Positions 55,791-64,000 of a stretch of DNA of 64,000 bases are shown here, piece by piece; position 1 is the stretch's first letter; each line of letters opens with the position of its first letter. The position numbers were made by a program, and so were the translations under genes. The stretch comes from Thermospira aquatica (lineage in GTDB: Bacteria; Spirochaetota; Brevinematia; Brevinematales; Thermospiraceae), in NCBI RefSeq assembly GCF_023525255.1, contig NZ_CP073355.1, positions 1,984,001 to 2,048,000 of the forward strand, read 5' to 3'. The notes under the pieces are model-generated. The model had not been told where the DNA came from and made no database searches. It saw only the letters and a program-made list of their open reading frames with translations.

Positions 55791-56240
55791 ATGCAGAAAG
55801 AATGGCTCTCTTTCTCCGTAGAAGAAACACAACAAATTGCCCAAGAAATAGCACAGATGATAGAAAGAAAGGAAATTCCCTCGTTGATCCTTCTTAAAGG
55901 CGACATCGGAAGCGGAAAAACCACATTCGTACGGGGGCTTCTTTCTTTTTTTCATCTGGAAGATATGGTAAGCAGCCCGACGTTTTCCATCATCCATCAG
56001 TATCCTCATCCCAAAAAAACGATTTATCACATTGATCTTTACCGTATTCGCTCTGTTGAAGAGCTTGAGAATCTGGGGCTTTTTGAATTCTTTGAGGAAA
56101 AAACACTGGTCCTCATTGAATGGCCAGAGATGCTTGTTGATCAATTGAATTTTCCCCACACTCTCATAGAACTTTTCTATGGTGAAGAAGAAAATAAGCG
56201 TCTTCTCCGGTTGTCTGTATTTTTTCCAAACGCTATGTGA
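55791..56240 (+). CDS. tsaE: TsaE, ATPase of tRNA t6A synthesis
   Basis: About 149 residues. Walker A GDIGSGKTTF, switch region SSPTFSIIHQYPH, Walker B-like HIDLYRI, and VLIEWPEML with the conserved Glu-Trp. It supports the TsaBD complex in making N6-threonylcarbamoyladenosine in tRNA. ATG 55791 is preferred to TTG 55779. It converges with the sigma-54 activator gene with an 8-bp overlap. Confidence 0.95.
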   Translation: MQKEWLSFSVEETQQIAQEIAQMIERKEIPSLILLKGDIGSGKTTFVRGLLSFFHLEDMVSSPTFSIIHQYPHPKKTIYHIDLYRIRSVEELENLGLFEFFEEKTLVLIEWPEMLVDQLNFPHTLIELFYGEEENKRLLRLSVFFPNAM

Positions 56241-58290
56241 TGTGATACTGGTCTATTTTTGTGCGAAGGGTATTTCTATTGATTCCAAGAAAATCTGCTG
56301 TCTTGACTTTGTTTCGATCATTGATGAGAAGAGCTTGATGGATGAGTTCTCTTTCGACTTCACCAATAACCTTCTCATAAACCTGGCCATTATATGCAGC
56401 ATTTTCAAGAAAACTTTTTATCCACTCGCTTAAGGAAAAGATTCTTTGTTCTTCCTCGGTGGTGAGGAAGGGGGCAATGTGGTGAAGTTCGATTCTTCTC
56501 CCCTGGGCAAGGATAAAAGCCCGTTCAATGCTATTTTCAAGCTCGCGGACGTTACCTGGCCAGGAGTAGTTCATGAGGGCAATCAGAGCCTCTTCGCTAA
56601 TCTCTACCTGAGAACGGTTTTCACGTTGTGCCACCTTTTGAATAAAGTGTCGAACCAGGAGGGGTATGTCGTCCTTTCTTTCTCTCAAGGGTGGTAACTG
56701 GATTTCAATCACATTTAATCGATAATAGAGGTCTTCTCGAAACTTTTTTTCTTTGACAAGATTTTTCAGCACCTTATTGGTTGCTGCCACAATACGAACA
56801 TCAATAGGAATTTTCGTTTCACTTCCCAGAGGAGAGATCTCCCGTTCCTGGAGTGCGCGAAGTAGATGAGCCTGAAGGGCAAAAGGCATATCCCCTATCT
56901 CGTCGAGAAACAGGGTACCACCGTTTGCCACCAAAAAGAGACCCTTCTTATCCGTATTTGCACCGGTAAAGGCACCTTTTTTGTAGCCGAAGAGTTCGGA
57001 TTCTAGCAGATTCTCTGGAATGGAAGCACAATTGATACTTACGAAGGGTTTGTCTTTTCGTGAACTGTTATAGTGGAGAGCACGAGCTACCAGCTCTTTC
57101 CCTGTGCCACTTTCTCCGAGAATCAGAACCGAGGCATTCGTGTCAGCCACGGTATGGATTAATTCAAAAACAGCTCGCATTTTGGCATTTTTCCCCACAA
57201 TGTGGTGAAAAGTATAGTTTTTTTCAAGCTCTTTTTTGAGGGTGAGATTTTCTTCGAGGAGAGAGGCTTTTTCCTGCTGAAAGGTTCTTGCTAGCCTTAC
57301 CTTGTTGGAGAGAATCTGTCCCACAAGAAAAAGCATACTTTCAAGATCTTTGAGGTAGGTTTTATTATCATATTCTTTTTCTATGGCAAGAACACCAAGG
57401 GTAAGTCCTTCCAGCTTGAGCGGTACCGCGATAAACGAGATGGGTTTCTCCTTATCACGTTTGATTTTCAGTCGGTTGAGAAAACGGCTCTCTTCATGAA
57501 TGTTGGGGATAGACTGAGGTTCACCAGTGGCCACCACCCCTCCGATAATACCCTCTCCCACACGATAAATTCCTCGTTCACACTCCTCTGACGTGAGTCT
57601 ATAACCGGCAAAAATAGAGAGTTTATCACTTTGTTCTGGTTCAAACAGGACAAGCATTCCCCTATCGATATGAATTCTTTCTCCCAGGATATTCATAACA
57701 GAGTCAAAAATATCCTGAAGATCAATCTTTTTTTCAATGAGCTGAGAGATCTCGATAAGAATTTCCTGGAGGTGAATTTTGTATTTGAGTTCTTCGTAGA
57801 GACGGGTTCTATAAAGGATCTGTGCCGCCTGATTGGAGATGGTATAGAGAAGTTCGAGATCCTCTTCTGAAAAGGCGTTTTTTTCCACACTGTCTACACT
57901 CAAAACACCGATAATCTGTCCTTCTACCTGGAGGGGAACAATAAGTTCAGATTGAATGTCATCGCGGAGAGGAATATACAGGGGATCCTGATCCACATCA
58001 TTCACCAGTCTCGGAATACCATCTTTGAAGACCGCTCCTGTCAAACCTTCTCCCACGGCAATCGGAACCCGCTTAATTTTGTTTTCATCAAACCCACGGT
58101 ACGCAGCGTAACGAAGGAATTTTGAACCCTCTTCTTTTAACATAATAGAACCCGTTGTCGCTTTCGTAAGTTCTATGGCTTTATCCAGCATAAGACCTAA
58201 AAGCTCATCAGGATCCTGTGTTTGATTCATGGCAATACTGAGGTATTGAATCATGCGTAAACGTTTTATCTGATTGTCTTCTTTGAGCAT
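56233..58290 (-). CDS. Sigma-54-dependent activator with two GAF domains
   Basis: About 685 residues from ATG 58290 (MLKEDNQIKRLRM, with AGGAGAG upstream). Two GAF domains, about 5-155 and 175-330; a coiled coil (QEKASLLEENLTLKKELEK); a AAA+ domain at about 370-600 with Walker A GESGTGKE, the sigma-54 contact loop GAFTGA, Walker B GGTLFLDEIG and sensor GNVRELENSIERA; and a Fis-type HTH at the C-terminus (VKTADFLGINRNTLRTKIDQY). NifA/FhlA-like architecture without a receiver domain, so a small ligand or redox state is likely sensed by the GAF domains. It diverges from glnN, whose upstream region holds a sigma-54 promoter. Confidence 0.93.
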   Translation of the reverse strand: MLKEDNQIKRLRMIQYLSIAMNQTQDPDELLGLMLDKAIELTKATTGSIMLKEEGSKFLRYAAYRGFDENKIKRVPIAVGEGLTGAVFKDGIPRLVNDVDQDPLYIPLRDDIQSELIVPLQVEGQIIGVLSVDSVEKNAFSEEDLELLYTISNQAAQILYRTRLYEELKYKIHLQEILIEISQLIEKKIDLQDIFDSVMNILGERIHIDRGMLVLFEPEQSDKLSIFAGYRLTSEECERGIYRVGEGIIGGVVATGEPQSIPNIHEESRFLNRLKIKRDKEKPISFIAVPLKLEGLTLGVLAIEKEYDNKTYLKDLESMLFLVGQILSNKVRLARTFQQEKASLLEENLTLKKELEKNYTFHHIVGKNAKMRAVFELIHTVADTNASVLILGESGTGKELVARALHYNSSRKDKPFVSINCASIPENLLESELFGYKKGAFTGANTDKKGLFLVANGGTLFLDEIGDMPFALQAHLLRALQEREISPLGSETKIPIDVRIVAATNKVLKNLVKEKKFREDLYYRLNVIEIQLPPLRERKDDIPLLVRHFIQKVAQRENRSQVEISEEALIALMNYSWPGNVRELENSIERAFILAQGRRIELHHIAPFLTTEEEQRIFSLSEWIKSFLENAAYNGQVYEKVIGEVERELIHQALLINDRNKVKTADFLGINRNTLRTKIDQYHIT

Positions 58291-58420
58291 ATTCTCTCCT
58301 GCATAATTTTTCATCATCATTATAAAGAGTGATTAAAAAATAGGCAATTTTTTGTTTTTTTATTTTTTTGTAAAATGAGATTATTCCCTATATATAATGG
58401 AATTAGAGAAAAAAATATTT

Positions 58421-58436
58421 TGGCATGTTTTTTGAT
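58421..58436 (+). promoter_or_regulatory. Sigma-54 promoter of glnN
   Basis: TGGCATG-tttt-TTGAT with GG (58422-58423), exactly 10 bases, then GA (58434-58435) in place of GC. This matches the -24/-12 consensus in spacing and in most positions. ATG of glnN is 35 bases downstream. Confidence 0.65.
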
Positions 58437-58470
58437 ATTACCATGAAGAAGATAACAAGGAGGATGAGTT

Positions 58471-60669
58471 ATGTCTCTTTCAGTACGTGATCACCTGCTT
58501 ACCGATATTATCGGTAATCGTCAGGTAAAATCAACAGTAAAGGATGAGTACAAAAATGTACCCATCCCTGAGTACTTTGGGTGTAATGTTTTTAACGATG
58601 AGGCGATGAGAACTTACTTGCCTTACAAAACCTATGCCAAGCTCAAAACTATCATCGCCACAGGAGAAGCTATTGATGATGCTCTGGCAGAGGAAGTGGC
58701 TCATGGAGTGAAGGAGTGGGCTCTTCGCAAAGGAGCAACCCACTATACGCACTGGTTCCAGCCCATGACAGGTACCACAGCAGAGAAGCATGATAGCTTT
58801 CTGGATTTTGATGGTGACGGTCAACCTATCAATCGCTTTTCGGGAAAGGCGCTGAAGCAGGGTGAACCAGATGCTTCAAGTTTTCCCAGCGGAGGACTTC
58901 GAGCAACCTTTGAGGCTCGTGGCTATACAGCATGGGATCCTTCTTCTCCGATTTTTATTATAGAGGGAGTGAATGGGAATACGCTCTGTATTCCTACCGT
59001 GTTTCTTTCTTATACTGGAGAGGTTCTCGACAAGAAGGCACCTCTTCTCCGTTCTATGGAAGTTCTCAGTCGAGAAGCGACACGACTGCTTCACCTTTTT
59101 GGTAAAAGGAATGTAAAACGGGTCACCACAACCGTGGGCGCCGAACAAGAGTACTTTTTGATCGACAAGGCGTATTTTCTTCGTCGTCAAGATCTTGTTC
59201 TGACAGGTCGCACCCTGTTTGGAGCAAAGCCTCCTCGAGGACAGCAAATGGAAGATCACTATTTTGCTTCTATTCGTGAAAGGGTTCTTGCTTTCATGCA
59301 AGATGTTGAGATTGAAGCCTTCAAACTCGGCATTCCTGCTAAAACACGTCACAATGAGGTAGCTCCTGCTCAGTTTGAGATTGCTCCTATCTTTGAGACC
59401 TCAAATATCGCTACCGATCACAATCTTCTTCTCATGGAAATCATGAGAAAAGTGGCTAGTCGACACAATTTTGCCCTTCTTCTCCACGAGAAGCCTTTTA
59501 AGGGTGTCAACGGTTCAGGAAAACACAACAACTGGTCTATGGCAACCGATACGGGAGAGAATCTTCTTGAGCCTGGTAAAACTCCCCATGAGAATCTCCA
59601 ATTTCTCACGGTATTGACAACTGTGATCACAGCTGTCTATCGCTATGCTGATCTCCTGCGTACCTCTGTAGCCACACCGGGAAATGATCATCGTTTAGGT
59701 GCAAACGAGGCTCCTCCCGCGATTATTTCGGTATTTCTTGGGCAACAGCTTTCCCGGATCCTTGATGATATTGAAAACAACAAGAAAACAGACTACACTG
59801 ACAAGCAGATCATTGATCTTGGTATCAGCACCCTTCCCCGCATCAGCAGAGATAACACGGATAGAAACCGGACCTCGCCTTTTGCCTTTACAGGGAACAA
59901 GTTTGAGTTTCGTGCAGTTGGTTCCTCTCAATCTATTGCCGGACCTAACTTTGTCTTGAATACAATTGTAGCAAAGGTACTCCGGGAGGTCTGTGATACC
60001 ATTGAAGCCAACCTCAAGAAAGGAATGGAATTTAACCAGGCTGTTATGGAGTCAATCCTTCCTCTGATTAAGGAAAGCAAGCCTGTTCGTTTTGAGGGGA
60101 ACAACTACTCTCCCGAATGGGAAAAGGAAGCTGCTCGTCGGGGTTTACCCAATCGTAAGAATACCCCAGAATCCCTCAAAGATTTCATTAATCAGAAGAA
60201 TATCGATGTCTTGAAGGAAATGGGGGTTCTTAGTGAAGTGGAGATCAAAGCACGTTACCATATTCTTGTAGAAAACTACTCCAAAACTCTCAATATTGAG
60301 GCAGAGACAGCACTCGCGATTGCAAAGACACAGATTTTGCCGACGGTGATTCGCTATCAGCAGATCCTGGCTCAATCGATCAGTTCCATAAAAGGCCTGG
60401 TGGGAGAATCGACTTACAAGACTCAAGTTGCCCTCCTGGAGGATTATGCTTCTCTGGTCCTCGACCTACAAAAGAAGATTCATGATCTCGAAACGGTTCT
60501 GACCAAAGCCGAAGAGACTGAAGATGAGGTAAAGAAAGCCGATTTCTACTGTGAGCAGGTTGTTCCCATGATGAACGCTCTTCGAGAGATTGTTGATACT
60601 CTTGAAGATAAAACAGCAGACGATCTCTGGCCACTTCCTAAGTATCGCGAGATGCTCTTTGTGTACTAA
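58471..60669 (+). CDS. glnN: Glutamine synthetase type III
   Basis: 732 residues, the GlnN type of about 700-730 residues. It makes glutamine from glutamate, ammonia and ATP. GSIII marks: THWFQPMTGTTAEKHDSFL, SSFPSGGLRATFEARGYTAWDP, TVGAEQEYFLID, RHNEVAPAQFEIAPIFE, and NGSGKHNNWSM. AAGGAGG precedes ATG 58471. Followed by a strong terminator. Regulation through the adjacent sigma-54 activator is inferred from position and promoter. Confidence 0.97.
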   Translation: MSLSVRDHLLTDIIGNRQVKSTVKDEYKNVPIPEYFGCNVFNDEAMRTYLPYKTYAKLKTIIATGEAIDDALAEEVAHGVKEWALRKGATHYTHWFQPMTGTTAEKHDSFLDFDGDGQPINRFSGKALKQGEPDASSFPSGGLRATFEARGYTAWDPSSPIFIIEGVNGNTLCIPTVFLSYTGEVLDKKAPLLRSMEVLSREATRLLHLFGKRNVKRVTTTVGAEQEYFLIDKAYFLRRQDLVLTGRTLFGAKPPRGQQMEDHYFASIRERVLAFMQDVEIEAFKLGIPAKTRHNEVAPAQFEIAPIFETSNIATDHNLLLMEIMRKVASRHNFALLLHEKPFKGVNGSGKHNNWSMATDTGENLLEPGKTPHENLQFLTVLTTVITAVYRYADLLRTSVATPGNDHRLGANEAPPAIISVFLGQQLSRILDDIENNKKTDYTDKQIIDLGISTLPRISRDNTDRNRTSPFAFTGNKFEFRAVGSSQSIAGPNFVLNTIVAKVLREVCDTIEANLKKGMEFNQAVMESILPLIKESKPVRFEGNNYSPEWEKEAARRGLPNRKNTPESLKDFINQKNIDVLKEMGVLSEVEIKARYHILVENYSKTLNIEAETALAIAKTQILPTVIRYQQILAQSISSIKGLVGESTYKTQVALLEDYASLVLDLQKKIHDLETVLTKAEETEDEVKKADFYCEQVVPMMNALREIVDTLEDKTADDLWPLPKYREMLFVY

Positions 60670-60679
60670 GATATTTCAA

Positions 60680-60715
60680 AAAAAAACAGCCCGGCAAAAC
60701 CGGGCTGTTTTTTTT
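60680..60715. terminator. Bidirectional terminator between glnN and glyA
   Basis: ACAGCCCGG-caaaa-CCGGGCTGT with an A run on the left and a T run on the right; serves convergent glnN and glyA. Confidence 0.92.
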
Positions 60716-60746
60716 ATATTTCCATTCGGGAGAGAAAAGAAAGTAG

Positions 60747-62249
60747 CTACGCTTCCACTATCTTTTTTAACCACGTGATTTCAAGCTCAGGATAGAGAGG
60801 AAATCTTTTCAGAAGTTCGATGACCTTTTGCTGAGAGGATGTTTTGATCTTTTCGGCAATCTCATATTTAGCCTTACTGGGACCATTATCCTTTTCAGAA
60901 AAAAGAGGTTTAATATTCTCAACCACAGAAGCGATGATCTCAGCGATCTCATCCATCTCATTTTCTCTCATACCAAGGGTGGTTACCGCTGGGGTTCCAA
61001 TACGAAGACCACTTGTATACCATGGACCATTAGGATCGTAGGGAAGAGAATTTCTGTTAAGGGTTACCCCACATTCTCGCAGAGCACTCTCAGCCTGACG
61101 GCCGGTGATGCCTTTCCGGGCTACATTAATCAGAAAGAGATGATTATCTGTTCCACCAGTGACTATTTCAAGCCCCCGTTTCTGACATCCTGCGGCAAGT
61201 GCCTGGGCGTTTTGTACAATCTGGCGAGCATATTTTTTGAATTCCGGGGAGAGAGCTTCTTTTAAGGCTACGGCTTTTGCAGCCATCACGTGAGGAAGGG
61301 GCCCACCCATGACAAGGGGACATCCCTTGTCCAGAGCATCGGCAAACTCCTTTTTCGCTAGAACAAGACCCCCACGAGGACCACGGAGGGTTTTGTGCGT
61401 GGTGGTTGTGACAACGTGGGCGTAGGGTATGGGATTGTATTCACCTTCAAAAACGCCACCTGCTACAAGCCCCGCAAAATGGGCCATATCAACCATGAGA
61501 ACAGCTCCGACCTTGTCGGCGATCTCTCTCATTCGCTTGAAATTAATTTTTCTTGGATAGGCACTGTAGCCGGCAAGAAGAATAAGGGGTTTGATTTCCA
61601 TAGCTTGTTTTTCGATAGTATCGTAATCAAGTATACCGGTTTCCTTGTTAACGGCATAACTATAGACATCAAACATGCGGGCTGAAACATTGTAGCGGTA
61701 TCCATGGGTGAGATGACCACCAGAATAGTAATCAAGCCCGAGCAATCGCTGATTACCAAGTCTTTCCTTGAGTTCTTTCCATTGAGCATCGGTGATTTTG
61801 TAGAGATTGGTTTCCCCAAGCCCTTCCAGGTAGGGTACTTCAACCTTGGTACTCAGAATAGCCCAGAAAGCCATCAGATTCGCATCGGCTCCGCTATGGG
61901 GCTGAACATTGGCGTATTCTGCACCAAAGAGCTCACAGGCATACCTTGCAGCTGTCTCTTCGATAGCATCCACGTTTTCACAGCCAGCGTAAAAACGATG
62001 GTAGGGAAATCCTTCGGCATACTTGTCTGTCAAGAGATTGCCCATCGCGAGCTGAACAGAGAGAGAAGAAAAGTTTTCACTGGCAATAAGCTTGAGATGA
62101 GTGCGCTGAGCCTCAAGCTCTGCTACAATCGAACGAGCAATTTCCGGGGTTACCATCGCCACCTGGCTCAAATTTGCCATATAAGCCACCATTCCACTTG
62201 ATGGTTTTGTCGTACTGGTTAGATACTCTTGAATAACCTTTACAGACAT
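60747..62249 (-). CDS. glyA: Serine hydroxymethyltransferase, long form
   Basis: 500 residues, about 80 more than the common form; the extra residues lie mainly in an insert between about 125 and 200 (VPYLEGLGETNLYKITDAQW region) and at the N-terminus, as in spirochaete and chlamydial enzymes. LIASENFSS, KYAEGFPYHRFYAGC, QPHSGADAN, VVTTTTHKTLRGPRGG with the PLP-lysine, and GTPAVTTLGM. It interconverts serine and glycine and loads one-carbon units on tetrahydrofolate. AAGGAGG precedes ATG 62249. Controlled by the riboswitch upstream. Confidence 0.96.
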   Translation of the reverse strand: MSVKVIQEYLTSTTKPSSGMVAYMANLSQVAMVTPEIARSIVAELEAQRTHLKLIASENFSSLSVQLAMGNLLTDKYAEGFPYHRFYAGCENVDAIEETAARYACELFGAEYANVQPHSGADANLMAFWAILSTKVEVPYLEGLGETNLYKITDAQWKELKERLGNQRLLGLDYYSGGHLTHGYRYNVSARMFDVYSYAVNKETGILDYDTIEKQAMEIKPLILLAGYSAYPRKINFKRMREIADKVGAVLMVDMAHFAGLVAGGVFEGEYNPIPYAHVVTTTTHKTLRGPRGGLVLAKKEFADALDKGCPLVMGGPLPHVMAAKAVALKEALSPEFKKYARQIVQNAQALAAGCQKRGLEIVTGGTDNHLFLINVARKGITGRQAESALRECGVTLNRNSLPYDPNGPWYTSGLRIGTPAVTTLGMRENEMDEIAEIIASVVENIKPLFSEKDNGPSKAKYEIAEKIKTSSQQKVIELLKRFPLYPELEITWLKKIVEA

Positions 62250-62271
62250 ACTTCCTCCTTCAAAAGTATCC

Positions 62272-62345
62272 CTGCCCAGGCGGACGACAGGGTTTTCCAG
62301 GCTCCCCGATGGTTTATTCCATCCTCGCCAGTTGCCAGCGATAGA
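62272..62345 (-). ncRNA. ZTP (pfl-type) riboswitch upstream of glyA
   Basis: The minus-strand leader has the ordered features of ZTP riboswitches: a first helix with ACTGGCGA, an inner stem GGATGG-aataaa-CCAT followed by CGGGGAGC, a variable linker, and the highly conserved CCGCCTGGGC. This class senses ZMP/ZTP, purine intermediates that build up when 10-formyl-tetrahydrofolate is short, and glyA is a known target. After it, ATACTT and AAGTAT flank TTGAAGGAGG, so the ribosome binding site lies in a small hairpin loop; translational control is likely. Confidence 0.88.
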
Positions 62346-62418
62346 GTATAACGCAAAAAGGAAATTCTTGCCAATTTTTGAATACTTTTTTACCCATGGT
62401 TATTTAGTTTTGGAAACT

Positions 62419-63246
62419 TTATCTCTTGCTAGCTCCTTCAATTACTTCAAAGAGACGTTTGTCCTCATCGTTGAGAACGAGTTTAAACTTTTCAATTCCC
62501 ATCATGTTTTTCAAACGAAGCAAGTAGATATCACTTAAAATCTTTTGTCGAACTGTATAAATCAATACAGGATTTTGGGATTGGGTGGCTTTTGCTGTTT
62601 TGAGGTCTGAAAAGAAAGCTACAAGGGCATCACTATGATCGATAGCCATGAGAAACATCGAACGATCAATGAGAGGGGTGCGAAAGGAAGGATCAAGGTA
62701 ATGGGTGTACAGGGGAAGTCCCTGACTTTCAAAAACATAATACGAAAAAATGCTTATCTTAATCCCATCTCTTAGCCTTTGATTCAAAAGAGAGAAAAAC
62801 GGTGATAACCACTGGCCATCCTGAACGGAAATAAAAATCTCTTCGGTGGCTTTTTGTATAAGGGTAAGTATAGAGTTTTCAATATTTTTTTGACTTATAA
62901 TGTTCCAGAAGAAATCTGTTTCATTCACACTCATGAAATTTCTTAACTGAGTATGAATAAGTTTTTTAGAATCAATAAAATCACTTTCAAGGTTACGGAG
63001 AAACTCTTCTATTTCTACAGGTACATACGTATCAGGATTGGACTTGATGATTCTTGCCCCTCCTTTATCCACAAGTCTGTTAAGCATTTCATAAACAACA
63101 GGACGAAGTATACCGCTATTTTTACTGAGTTGGTATCCTGTAATTGGATGGGTTTCCAAAAGAGCCAGGTATACCTTAGCTTCATTACTGCTCAGTCCAA
63201 GCCGCTCAAAATGTTTGATAAGGAGTTCTTCCTGTTCTATAGCCAA
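62419..63246 (-). CDS. TrmB-family transcriptional regulator
   Basis: 275 residues. N-terminal winged helix (LGLSSNEAKVYLALLETHPITGYQLSKNSGILRPVVYEMLNRLVDKG; residues about 15-65) followed by a coiled linker and a PLD-like ligand-binding domain (FISVQDGQWLSPFFSLLNQRLRDGIKISIF). TrmB proteins usually respond to sugars. It lies 15 bp downstream of the OstA/LptA-like gene, probably in one transcript. Its targets are unknown. Confidence 0.88.
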   Translation of the reverse strand: MAIEQEELLIKHFERLGLSSNEAKVYLALLETHPITGYQLSKNSGILRPVVYEMLNRLVDKGGARIIKSNPDTYVPVEIEEFLRNLESDFIDSKKLIHTQLRNFMSVNETDFFWNIISQKNIENSILTLIQKATEEIFISVQDGQWLSPFFSLLNQRLRDGIKISIFSYYVFESQGLPLYTHYLDPSFRTPLIDRSMFLMAIDHSDALVAFFSDLKTAKATQSQNPVLIYTVRQKILSDIYLLRLKNMMGIEKFKLVLNDEDKRLFEVIEGASKR

Positions 63247-63261
63247 TCCTTTCTCCTTGTA

Positions 63262-64000
63262 CTATTGTCCCTGTAATCTCCCTTTTCCCCTACCCTCTAA
63301 GATAAGTTCCTGTTTATTCACATCAAACACCATAACCGTTGCCTCAAAACGGGAATTTCCATCTTCAAGCACAGGATTACCCGTCAAAACAATGCGTTTT
63401 TGTTTGATATAGTACTGCCCCCAACGAGCCGTAACGCGTTGATTTCCTTTGGTGATCTGAACATTTCCAAGAAGATTGGCCCTGTCTTCTTTTTGGTACA
63501 TATCAAGCACAAGACAGGAAACCTCTGCTTCTCCATTTTCATTGGTAAAATGGATACGTGGATCTTTCGTTACTCTCGTGTAACCAAGCAACTCATAATA
63601 GTCAAGTCTCCCTCCTGTGATGACATAGCCTTGTTTTTTATCGGATACTTTTACCTCCTCAGTGGCGGTATAACTTGAGATTTTACCATTTGCATAGGCA
63701 ATTTGCATCAAACGAGAGGAAATTGTGGTATCCTCTTGCTCAAGTCGCGCGTTTCCTTGAACAGAGAGCCTGCTGGAAGATTGGTAGAGCTGGGCCTGTT
63801 CTCCTGTTAGAAGATAGTTTTTTCCCTTTATTTTTACGTTATTGTAGAAGAAAAGATTATTTTTTTCTGGAAAGAATCGTATAACCCCTCCAGATGCCTC
63901 AACTCCATCTCCAGTGAGATAAAGACGCGGATTTTTAGTGGCAACGACTTCTTTAGTTCTTGTGTCATACGTTCCTTCACCAGCCAAAAGCTTTGCTCCT
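63262..64000 (-). CDS. OstA/LptA-like protein (partial, runs off the window)
   Basis: The frame is open to the right edge (reading AKLLAGEGTYDTRTKEVVAT). It consists of repeated beta-jellyroll units of OstA type: LYLTGDGVEASGGVIRFF, YLLTGEQAQLYQSSSRLSVQGNARLEQ, GYVITGGRLDYYELLGYTRV, LLGNVQITKGNQRVTARWGQYY, LTGNPVLEDGNSRFEATVMVFD. It resembles periplasmic LPS-transport proteins LptA and LptD-N, pointing to a diderm envelope. The N-terminus and signal are outside the window. Confidence 0.82.
   Translation of the reverse strand, partial: GAKLLAGEGTYDTRTKEVVATKNPRLYLTGDGVEASGGVIRFFPEKNNLFFYNNVKIKGKNYLLTGEQAQLYQSSSRLSVQGNARLEQEDTTISSRLMQIAYANGKISSYTATEEVKVSDKKQGYVITGGRLDYYELLGYTRVTKDPRIHFTNENGEAEVSCLVLDMYQKEDRANLLGNVQITKGNQRVTARWGQYYIKQKRIVLTGNPVLEDGNSRFEATVMVFDVNKQELILEGRGKGRLQGQ

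Overview
The window looks like chromosomal DNA of a free-living, diderm, probably flagellate bacterium, most likely a spirochaete of a lineage I cannot fix (a Brevinema-like branch is a guess). Pointers are a long-form (500-residue) serine hydroxymethyltransferase, CarD, type III glutamine synthetase, an OstA/LptA-type protein, a PEGA-domain surface protein, a FlaG-neighbour YaaR protein, and a full LIV-type transporter. Sigma-70 promoters close to the consensus with 17-bp spacers are easy to see, and most genes have good Shine-Dalgarno sites.

Layout. 1-0.81 kb: left-end part of an insertion sequence (here called family 1, copy 1) followed by a tRNA-Glu gene. 1.1-8.3 kb: LysM lipoprotein, CmpB-like membrane protein, HD-like protein, pyrD; then on the minus strand a PAS-GGDEF protein, an unknown protein and birA; then a TRIC-type channel. 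8.3-9.8 kb: family 1 copy 2. 9.9-15.1 kb: livJ-livH-livM-livG-livF-mntP. 15.2-18.0 kb: enolase and a GPH sugar transporter. 18.1-19.3 kb: IS256-type copy A. 19.6-25.6 kb: a cluster with NeuB-like synthase, anti-sigma-type ATPase, flavin reductase, hydrolase and a membrane SpoIIE phosphatase. 25.6-28.2 kb: CPBP protease, a cut ABC ATPase gene, an IS256 fragment and family 1 copy 3. 28.3-34.2 kb: two large exported proteins (GH57-like and PEGA). 34.3-37.5 kb: decayed sequence and a second IS type (family 2) split by IS256 copy B. 37.5-41.1 kb: nifS-nifU, nth, yggS. 41.2-46.9 kb: broken outer-membrane protein gene, truncated moxR, CDF exporter, carD, phosphoesterase, DUF362 ferredoxin. 47.1-53.0 kb: ndk, DJ-1-like, unknown, leuS, gyrB. 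53.1-54.5 kb: family 1 copy 4. 54.5-64 kb: folE2-yaaR-tsaE, sigma-54 activator, glnN, glyA under a ZTP-type riboswitch, TrmB regulator, and an OstA/LptA-like gene running off the edge.

The most striking signal is in the family 1 insertion sequence. In all four copies the transposase-proximal end lies exactly 5 bp (the target duplication length) from the first base of a -35 box of a promoter with a 17-bp spacer: tRNA-Glu, livJ, gyrB and an antisense promoter-like site inside an IS256 remnant. The element therefore seems to target the upstream edge of promoters and leave the core promoter intact. The same element carries a 23-bp tandem array (10, 2, 7 and 0 units) in place of a hairpin loop next to the transposase start, built from a small palindrome whose stem bases covary with a second related insertion inside the transposase gene.

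Other regulatory logic that can be read: a sigma-54 promoter in front of glnN beside a gene for a sigma-54 activator, a ZTP riboswitch in front of glyA, and a leaderless-looking folE2. Gene decay is concentrated in the mobile elements and in a few surface or accessory genes; the housekeeping frames are intact.
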